Below are positions 26,341-32,442 of a stretch of 32,442 nucleotides of DNA, one piece after another (position 1 is the stretch's first letter; every line of letters begins with the position of its first letter). The DNA is from an uncultured Verrucomicrobiales bacterium (GTDB lineage Bacteria > Verrucomicrobiota > Verrucomicrobiia > Verrucomicrobiales > Akkermansiaceae). A model generated the notes under the pieces. It was not told the DNA's origin, ran no database searches, and was given only the letters and a program-made list of their open reading frames with translations. The stretch spans positions 1-32,442 of the forward strand of contig CALGMJ010000131.1 of assembly GCA_937958875.1 (NCBI GenBank), read 5' to 3'. The translations under genes and the position numbers were made by a program.

Positions 26341-27354
26341 CTAGGGAGTGTGCAGAGTATCGAGAATTCGCTGGATGATGTCATCCGTGTTCATATTTTC
26401 CGCCTGAGCCTCGTAGCTGGGAATAAGGCGGTGACGGAGCACATCTTTGGCAATCGCCTTGATATCTTCTGGTAGAACATGAGCTCGCCCTTCAAGGAAA
26501 GCAATGGTGCGAGCACCGCGCACCATCTGCAGCGTCGCACGCGGAGAAGCCCCTGCCGTGATGAGAGGATCCAGAAAATCAAGCGAGAGGTCTTTCTGTC
26601 GCTCTGAAAGCTGATCTCGCTGGTCCGTGCGGGTGACAAAGATGAGATCGAGAATGTATTCCTCCAGCTTCGGGTCGAGGTAGATCTCATTGATCAGCGA
26701 GCGAGCCGCCGTGATTGCGCTCACTTCCGCGACCGGCTTCGCGCTTGGCACGCTCGTGGTAGAAGACATCCGCCGAAGAACCTCTCGTTCCTCATCTCGG
26801 CTTGGGTAATTGACCACCACTTTCATCATAAAGCGGTCCATTTGTGCCTCTGGAAGAGGGTAGGTTCCTTCTTGATCAAGTGGATTTTGGGTCGCCATCA
26901 CCAGAAAGGGGTCCGGGAGCTTGGTTGTCTCTCCGCCGAGAGTGACTTGCTTTTCCTGCATCGCTTCCAGCAGGGCTGACTGAACCTTGGCTGGCGCGCG
27001 GTTGATTTCGTCCGCTAGTAGGAGATTCGTAAAGATCGGACCACGCTTAGCAGTGAATTTCTGAGTTCCAGGATTATAAATGTGTGTGCCGATGACATCG
27101 GCTGGCAGTAAATCTGGGGTAAACTGGATTCGGCCAAAGTCGGCATTTAAGGTCTGAGCCAGCGTATTCACCGCTAGAGTCTTCGCCAGACCGGGTAAAC
27201 CCTCTACCAGAAGATGGTTTCCCGTGAGAAGACAGATCAACATCCGATCGACGAGAAGATGCTGGCCAATAAGAACGCGGGCAATTTCTTCACGCAGGGG
27301 CGCAACAAAAGCGGAGTGCTGAGAAATTTCTGCCTGGAGATCAGAGGGTGTCAT
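26341..27354 (-). CDS. MoxR family AAA+ ATPase
   Basis: LLVEGLPGLAKT (Walker A), LLADEINRAPAKVQSALLEAMQEKQVT (Walker B), MATQNPLDQEGTYPLPEAQMDRFMMKV. Confidence 0.96.
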   Translation of the reverse strand: MTPSDLQAEISQHSAFVAPLREEIARVLIGQHLLVDRMLICLLTGNHLLVEGLPGLAKTLAVNTLAQTLNADFGRIQFTPDLLPADVIGTHIYNPGTQKFTAKRGPIFTNLLLADEINRAPAKVQSALLEAMQEKQVTLGGETTKLPDPFLVMATQNPLDQEGTYPLPEAQMDRFMMKVVVNYPSRDEEREVLRRMSSTTSVPSAKPVAEVSAITAARSLINEIYLDPKLEEYILDLIFVTRTDQRDQLSERQKDLSLDFLDPLITAGASPRATLQMVRGARTIAFLEGRAHVLPEDIKAIAKDVLRHRLIPSYEAQAENMNTDDIIQRILDTLHTP

Positions 27355-27404
27355 GAAAGAAGAGAATAGCGTGGATTTGAGAAATGGCCGGATTTTTCCT
27401 GTGC

Positions 27405-28598
27405 CTATGAACTAACGTCTGCCGGGGATGGTTTTTTTCCTGCTTTTTTTTCTCTGACTTTATTTGGTCTCTTTTTTGCAAAGATCAGAAGCAGAAGAAA
27501 AGCCAGCAGGAAGGGGGAAAGGGGAAGCCACAGCTGGAACTGAATCGTTAGAAAGGCTGGAACCGCAAGAAATGGAAGAATGAGCCATTTTTGCCAGGAA
27601 ATGAGCCAGATAAATACTAATAACCCTACAATAGCTGAAATCCATCCTATCTGAGCATAGCTCACCGTGTCTCGAGGGAGTCGGGTTGCCTGTGAAGCGA
27701 CGGTCTTTCCTATCTCACGCAGGCGGGGAGGGTCTCGGTCACTCATGAGAAAAGTTGGACCCGAAAGACTGGGGGAGTCCGTGACCATTTTTGCTAGAGA
27801 TCGTGGAATGTTAGATTCTGTTAGGGTAGCCGGAGAGGGGAGTTCATAGCTTCCGCGGCTATCAATGGGTAAAATTACGCCACATTCGATGGATTCGCCT
27901 AACGTGACCTCTACTTCTCCGTCATTTAGAGCGATGAGAAAAGCGAGTTCCAGAGATGGCAGAATTTTATCCCCCCAGCGGACGATCAGCGGCATCCGTC
28001 CTTCGCTTGGGTTCAAGTGAGTGAAACCATAGTATGGAGCTGTCACCGAGGGCGGCGAAATTACGCTATTTACCTCAGGGATCTGGCTAATATCTCCTTT
28101 GTAAGGAATTGTTGCGGCATCGAGATAAGCTGGAAAATTCTGTGGAATAGGGCTCTGGGTCAGCCCAATCGCCATTGCTAAATGTCGGAAGCGATCCAGC
28201 TGCGTTTGAAGCGCACGGAGCGAAATCTCATCGGAATTTGGCCAAGAAAGCGGGTCCGTTAGGACAAGTGAATCACTCCCTGTCTCTCGAAGCCGATTCA
28301 GTAGAAAAACCCAATTTGCGGCTGAGAGCGTCTCGTTACGAAAAACCTTCCGAGTCTCTTCATCGATAATGAACTGCTGGAAATGGAACCGCTCTGACTC
28401 TGATCCAATATTAGAAGCACGCACGAGTCCCTGTTCCCGCTCGATCCAGTGAGGCTCCTTCGAAAATCGTTCCGGGAACCAAAAAACCTCCTCCTCAAAG
28501 CGAGTGAGCTGAGAAAACTGGGGAAGAAAAAAACACAATCCAGCGCCAGCTCCTAGCGGTAGCAGAATAGTGAGAAAGAAACGACAAAAGGACTTCAA
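27405..28598 (-). CDS. Membrane protein with possible CHASE2-like extracytoplasmic sensor domain
   Basis: Signal/TM N-terminus, periplasmic region with GFTHLNPSEGRMPLIVRWGDKILPSLELAFLIAL (CHASE2-like), two to three C-terminal TM helices, no visible output domain. Confidence 0.5.
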   Translation of the reverse strand: MKSFCRFFLTILLPLGAGAGLCFFLPQFSQLTRFEEEVFWFPERFSKEPHWIEREQGLVRASNIGSESERFHFQQFIIDEETRKVFRNETLSAANWVFLLNRLRETGSDSLVLTDPLSWPNSDEISLRALQTQLDRFRHLAMAIGLTQSPIPQNFPAYLDAATIPYKGDISQIPEVNSVISPPSVTAPYYGFTHLNPSEGRMPLIVRWGDKILPSLELAFLIALNDGEVEVTLGESIECGVILPIDSRGSYELPSPATLTESNIPRSLAKMVTDSPSLSGPTFLMSDRDPPRLREIGKTVASQATRLPRDTVSYAQIGWISAIVGLLVFIWLISWQKWLILPFLAVPAFLTIQFQLWLPLSPFLLAFLLLLIFAKKRPNKVREKKAGKKPSPADVSS

Positions 28599-28933
28599 GA
28601 CTGCCCATATCTCACTCCCTCAATGAGCTCACGACAAGTGAGAAGGAAGGAAATGTTAGATTGTCCATTATGCTCCTTTCCGGCACCGAGGAAAGGGACA
28701 CCTCCTACATCCCCCTGAGGGAGAATCCGGATCGAATCTCCAGCAGCGACACCGGTTCCGGTATTGAGCATATTGATGTTCGGCATGGTGGTGCGGTTCA
28801 CATCAGAGACGAGAGTGATCGACCGATGACTATCATCATGATGAATGGCTCCGTATCTTGGTTCCCGCTGAAAGATTTAGAGGACTTGCGATGGGGTTTT
28901 TAAGTGAGCCAGGATTTACTTAGGCCCTAAAAA

Positions 28934-28962
28934 AAAGCCACTCGGTTTGACCGAGTGGCTTT
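28934..28962 (-). terminator. Rho-independent terminator downstream of the metallothionein gene
   Basis: Perfect 13-bp inverted repeat AAAGCCACTCGGT-TTG-ACCGAGTGGCTTT with a T8 tract on the minus strand. Confidence 0.9.
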
Positions 28963-28991
28963 GAGAGATTTACCTTTAGAATAGCAGATTT

Positions 28992-29156
28992 TTAGCCGTT
29001 GCAGTCGCAGCTGTTGTTGCAGCAACCAGAGCCATTTTCATGACCGGAGGCACAAGCTTCGCTGCAGAAATCCTTACCATCACGGGCCACGTGGTGGCCT
29101 TCGCTCACTTCACATTGACAATCGGGGCAGGCGCATTGGGTTGTTTCAGTATTCAT
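28992..29156 (-). CDS. smtA: SmtA-like bacterial metallothionein (54 aa)
   Basis: MNTETTQCACPDCQCEVSEGHHVARDGKDFCSEACASGHENGSGCCNNSCDCNG matches the SmtA pattern CxCxxCxC...YCSEACAxGH...C....CxC. The ORF track start at 29237 overlaps the divergent regulator and is unlikely. Confidence 0.92.
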   Translation of the reverse strand: MNTETTQCACPDCQCEVSEGHHVARDGKDFCSEACASGHENGSGCCNNSCDCNG

Positions 29157-29160
29157 TGTG

Positions 29161-29190
29161 CAAATACATGAACACATGCTCATGTATTTG
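29161..29190. promoter_or_regulatory. Candidate SmtB/ArsR-type operator
   Basis: CAAATACATGAACA-CA-TGCTCATGTATTTG is a 14-2-14 inverted repeat with one mismatch per arm pair. It contains TGAACA-N2-TGCTCA, close to the 6-2-6 SmtB core, and lies between smtA and the SmtB-like gene. Confidence 0.8.
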
Positions 29191-29228
29191 TCAATTGAGT
29201 AATTCCGTTTCCCAAACAATACTCTCGC

Positions 29229-29612
29229 ATGACTCATTTAAGCCCTACGAGCGGCCCTGATTCACCAGAGGAAGGCCTCTGCTCAGAGCGTCACGCCGCT
29301 AACCCAGCTGCCGCAGGTCCTCTCGCAGTCACTGAAGCACAGCGGATGGCTGAATTCTTAAATGTGCTGGCGGATCCCACCCGTCTTCGTCTGATTTCGC
29401 TTCTTGCAGCGGAGGAATATTGTGTCTGCGATCTCGCGAGTAATCTGGGTATGACGGATTCTGCGATTTCACATCAACTACGCGCTCTGCGTGCCGCCCG
29501 TCTGGTGACTTATCGGAAAGTGGGCCGCCAGGTCTTTTATCAACTCCATGATCACCACGTTCTTGAGCTCTACCAGACCGTGCGCGAGCATCTCAATGAA
29601 GAGTCGGCTTAA
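29229..29612 (+). CDS. smtB: ArsR/SmtB-family metal-sensing transcriptional repressor
   Basis: LADPTRLRLISLLAAEEYCVCDLASNLGMTDSAISHQLRALRAARLVTYRKVGRQVFYQLHDHHVLELYQTVREHLNE. Candidate alpha5 ligands D-x-H...H-x-x-E and candidate alpha3N ligands (LCSERH, YCVCD) are both present. Confidence 0.93.
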   Translation: MTHLSPTSGPDSPEEGLCSERHAANPAAAGPLAVTEAQRMAEFLNVLADPTRLRLISLLAAEEYCVCDLASNLGMTDSAISHQLRALRAARLVTYRKVGRQVFYQLHDHHVLELYQTVREHLNEESA

Positions 29613-29627
29613 GTTTTTTGGTCCGCT

Positions 29628-30830
29628 TTATCCAAAAATCGCCATCTTCCATTTCGGAAATGGGTCTTTGAACATCTTGTGCCATTTACGCTCCTCGGTG
29701 GCGATTTCGTCTTCGGTGAGAAGGCAGCTGTCGAGCATTGAAATGAGTGCATTGCGATCCATCTTGCGCCCGATGAGAACGATCTCCTGTCGGCAGTCAC
29801 CATTGGGTCCTTTCCAGACGCGTTCGATATGATCGCGCTCTTCGGGCCAGTGATCTTTTGGCACTGCGGCCCAGAAATGCCCAGCGCATTGATGGCGGAC
29901 GACGGCCCCGGCCTGTGACCAAAAGCCAGCCATCTTGAGTCGCGTCGCAAGCCAGAAAACTCCTTTGGAGCGAATGACGCCGGGCCATTCTTTTTTGAGG
30001 CAATTGAAGAAGCGCTCGGGATGAAAGGGGATTCGACGTTCGTAGATGAAGTTTGAGATACCGTATTCTTCAGTTTCGGGAGTGTGTTCGACTAAGGAAT
30101 CAAGCCAGCCCTCGGTTTCTGCCGCTTTTTCCTGATGATAGAGTCCGGTTCCAAGAACTGAATTGAGAGGCACTTGTGATTCCACCGTATCATGAATGAT
30201 TGCTTGCGGATTCAGGGCACGGATCATCCCGTGCACCGTGTGAAGCTTCTCTTGAGTCACAAGATCTGTTTTATTGACGAGGATGACATCGGCAAACTCG
30301 ATTTGGTCGCTGAGGAGATCGACAATGGTACGCTCGTCTTCTTCGCCGACAGCCTGCTTGCGGTCATCGAGGGTTTCAGAGGTAGAATAATCGCGCAGGA
30401 AATTGGGTGCGTCTACCACGGTCACCATAGTGTCGATATGAGCGAGATCTCCCAGTGATTGTCCGCTTTCATCCTCGAAGGTGAACGTTTCCGCAACGGG
30501 CATGGGCTCAGAGACGCCGGTGGACTCGATGACGAGGTGGTCAAATCGATTTTCGCGCGCTAGTTTACCGACTTCTAACAGAAGGTCTTCACGCAGGGTG
30601 CAGCAGATGCAGCCATTGGTCATCTCGACCATCTTTTCCTCGGTATGAGAGAGTGCGGCATCACCATTGCGAACAAGCTCAGCATCAACATTGACCTCGG
30701 ACATATCGTTGACAATGACCGCCACGCGCTTGCCCTCACGATTACGGAGAATATGGTTGAGAAGAGTCGTTTTTCCGGCTCCAAGGAACCCGGAAAGAAC
30801 GGTAACTGGAAGTTTTGTGGACGTAGTCAT
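29628..30830 (-). CDS. COG0523 GTPase (CobW/ZigA-like putative zinc metallochaperone)
   Basis: [17 protein letters not shown] (P-loop), [13 protein letters not shown] (GCxCC motif), [14 protein letters not shown], and a C-terminal CobW domain. Confidence 0.92.
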   Translation of the reverse strand: MTTSTKLPVTVLSGFLGAGKTTLLNHILRNREGKRVAVIVNDMSEVNVDAELVRNGDAALSHTEEKMVEMTNGCICCTLREDLLLEVGKLARENRFDHLVIESTGVSEPMPVAETFTFEDESGQSLGDLAHIDTMVTVVDAPNFLRDYSTSETLDDRKQAVGEEDERTIVDLLSDQIEFADVILVNKTDLVTQEKLHTVHGMIRALNPQAIIHDTVESQVPLNSVLGTGLYHQEKAAETEGWLDSLVEHTPETEEYGISNFIYERRIPFHPERFFNCLKKEWPGVIRSKGVFWLATRLKMAGFWSQAGAVVRHQCAGHFWAAVPKDHWPEERDHIERVWKGPNGDCRQEIVLIGRKMDRNALISMLDSCLLTEDEIATEERKWHKMFKDPFPKWKMAIFG

Positions 30831-30878
30831 GATGGAGCAAATGAAACACGTTTAGGTGTGGAAAAAGACTTTACAGAG

Positions 30879-30914
30879 AGTTGTTATTAACGCAACTAAT
30901 TTGCATTATGTTAA
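30879..30914. promoter_or_regulatory. Candidate Zur-like operator in the shared COG0523/MerC intergenic region
   Basis: AGTTG-N9-CAACT (30879-30897) and TTAAC(30887-30891)...GTTAA(30910-30914) inverted repeats in an AT-rich 5' region. Exact family assignment is not possible by eye. Confidence 0.3.
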
Positions 30915-31537
30915 AGGTAATCCCTTCCCAAGAGGCCTCACTGGCTGGAAGTAGAATGAAATTTTGGAATCCAGATCGTGTTGGAGTGTGGGCTTCGGTC
31001 TTGTGTGCCATTCACTGTGCAGCGACCCCAGTTCTTCTTTTAATATTACCGACCTTCGGTAAGGCGTGGTCGCATCCGGCCTCTCATTGGGGGATGGCCT
31101 TGATCGTGGTTCCTATTGCGGGCTTGATGATGACGAGAGGATTTCAGAAGCACCGTCGGAAATGGATTCTGCTGAGTGGTTCATTGGGGATTGTATTTGT
31201 TTTGGTGGGAGCGGTTTTACCCTATTTGGAGACTCCCAAGCAAAGCGTCGCCCTCACGGAGACTCCCGTTGCTGAAACAGAGGAAGGCGTCGATGAAGGA
31301 GTTGGTGTAGGATGAGCAGGCTCTGAAGCAGCGGTCGCTGCTGACGATTCATCCGTCACTGGTTGTGTTGATAATTGTTGTCCTTCTTTTCAAGTGAATG
31401 AAGAAGGAGAACGCAGTTTATACATCCCACCAGCGAGTATCGTGACAACTGCAGGAGGACTCTTTCTCATCGTCACACATGTGGGTAATCTTTGCTGCTG
31501 TTCTTCATGCCGCAAGAAGCGGAAAAAACTCTCCTAA
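30908..31537 (+). CDS. MerC-domain membrane protein with in-frame TGA at 31313-31315; candidate selenoprotein or nonsense-interrupted gene
   Basis: DRVGVWASVLCAIHCAATPVLLLILPTFG...MTRGFQKHRRKWILLSGSLGIVFVLVGAVLPYL (MerC-like). After the TGA the same frame reads AGSEAAVAADDSSVTGCVDNCCPSFQVNEEGERSLYIPPASIVTTAGGLFLIVTHVGNLCCCSSCRKKRKKLS and ends with TAA at 31535-31537. The start could be 30908 or 30956. Confidence 0.6.
31316..31342 (+). promoter_or_regulatory. Candidate bacterial SECIS-like hairpin after the in-frame TGA
   Basis: Perfect stem AGCAGC(31327-31332)-GGTC-GCTGCT(31337-31342). The GGTC apical loop starts 17 nt after the TGA; E. coli fdhF has a GGUC apical loop at a similar distance. 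Confidence 0.4.
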
Positions 31538-31798
31538 GATTTTTTTCGTACTTATGCTTCCTTTTGAATAGTGTCTAAAAAATTGATCAATTCTCTTGCG
31601 GCGTATCGCGACATTCTGAGTTCGAAGCAGCTGTTAGCTTGAGTGAGGAAGGAATAGAACAATGTCGGTCCTCAGGTTTGAGAGCATTGCTTAAAAGAAG
31701 GCCGGGTGAGATCACAACCACCTTCTAAAAAATCCTCAAAGCAATTGCTCTGAGTTAATCACTTGTCATTCAATACTGAATCAAGAAGTCTTCCTCTA

Positions 31799-32442
31799 AT
31801 GCGCAAAATACTCCTTATTCTTTTCACAAGTATCTCATGCGCCGCTGGGCAAGGCTTTGCCGACGGAGTTAAGATAGGTGAAACGAGTGCTACCAGCACC
31901 GTGCTCTGGACGCGACTCACCGCAAAGGCGGCGGCTGATCATCAGGTCGATCAGTGGGACGAGAATAATCCTCACTGGCAAGTTCCAGGCCTCGCTGGCG
32001 AACTGAGATTCGTTTATTGGGAATCGGCATTACCGAGTAAGAAAACAGAAACTCCATGGAAAGAAGTGAGTGCTGACGATGACTTTTGTCATCAGTTGAA
32101 ACTCGAAAATTTAAAACCTGCAACGAACTACCTCTTCGAGGTGAACGCAAAAGGGAGCCAGGCCAAATTTAACGGAAAATTCACAACCGCACCTGCCAAA
32201 GATACGGCGAAACCAATCACATTTGTTGTTTCCACCTGCCAAGATTTTCCACGACGCGATGATAAGGCCAACGGGCACAAAATTTACAAATCGATGCTAG
32301 CGCAGAAGCCCGCATTTTTTGTGCAGACAGGTGACACTCTTTACTACGATAAACCTGAGCCATACGCCAAAGACATGGCCACCGCACGCTACAAATGGAA
32401 TCGCCTCTATTCATTGCCCTACCTGCGTTCCTTTCACAGTCA
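31799..32442 (+). CDS. PhoD-like alkaline phosphatase, 5' part, truncated by the window edge
   Basis: Open frame from ATG 31799 to the window end: MRKILLILFTSISCAAGQGFADGVKIGETSATSTVLWTRLT...ITFVVSTCQDFPRRDDKANGHKIYKSMLAQKPAFFVQTGDTLYYDKPEPYAKDMATARYKWNRLYSLPYLRSFHS. Absent from the ORF track, probably because no stop is in the window. Confidence 0.85.
   Translation, partial: MRKILLILFTSISCAAGQGFADGVKIGETSATSTVLWTRLTAKAAADHQVDQWDENNPHWQVPGLAGELRFVYWESALPSKKTETPWKEVSADDDFCHQLKLENLKPATNYLFEVNAKGSQAKFNGKFTTAPAKDTAKPITFVVSTCQDFPRRDDKANGHKIYKSMLAQKPAFFVQTGDTLYYDKPEPYAKDMATARYKWNRLYSLPYLRSFHS

Noticed and set aside
29548-29950. ORFs 29548..29832 (+) and 29609..29950 (-)
   Set aside because: Overlap the SmtB-like 3' end and the COG0523 CDS; no motifs.
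31313-31315. Programmed frameshift or genome-wide UGA reassignment as the explanation for MerC interruption
   Set aside because: The downstream tail is in the same frame, so no shift is needed; several other genes in the window end in TGA, so UGA works as stop here.
31917-32414. Minus-strand ORFs 31917..32150 and 32217..32414
   Set aside because: Antisense to the clearly PhoD-like plus-strand frame starting at 31799.
1-32442. CRISPR arrays, IS elements, integrases, prophage genes
   Set aside because: No direct-repeat/spacer pattern, transposase or integrase motifs, or terminal inverted repeats seen on either strand.

Overview
The window looks like a Verrucomicrobia-type bacterial chromosome segment; this is inferred from protein style, not from a search. 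From left to right it contains: (1) a coupled minus-strand pair, a YHYH-domain/sulfatase fusion followed by an MbnP-like/di-heme cytochrome c peroxidase (MbnH-like) fusion; (2) a Hanks-type Ser/Thr kinase with a C-terminal EF-hand pair; (3) tRNA-Ser(GGA); (4) an L,D-transpeptidase, a secreted trypsin-fold protein and an MsbA-like ABC exporter; (5) mnmH (tRNA 2-selenouridine synthase), a RidA-family protein, an M23 peptidase and a small secreted protein; (6) a compact minus-strand MoxR/Bat (aerotolerance-type) operon of about 12 kb ending in two HtrA-like genes, with several fusions and degenerated active sites (a SxxS thioredoxin-like domain and pseudo-proteases split by a PDZ insert); (7) a metal-homeostasis island with an SmtA-like metallothionein, a divergent SmtB-like repressor and a palindromic operator, a COG0523 GTPase and a MerC-domain gene; (8) the start of a PhoD-like phosphatase running off the right edge. 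The observation most worth a second look is the MerC gene. Its reading frame is interrupted by one in-frame TGA (31313-31315), and the same frame continues for 73 Cys-rich codons. A perfect hairpin with a GGTC apical loop begins 11 nt after the TGA, with its loop 17 nt after the TGA, which resembles a bacterial SECIS element. This is a candidate undescribed selenoprotein, with a nonsense mutation or assembly error as the alternatives.
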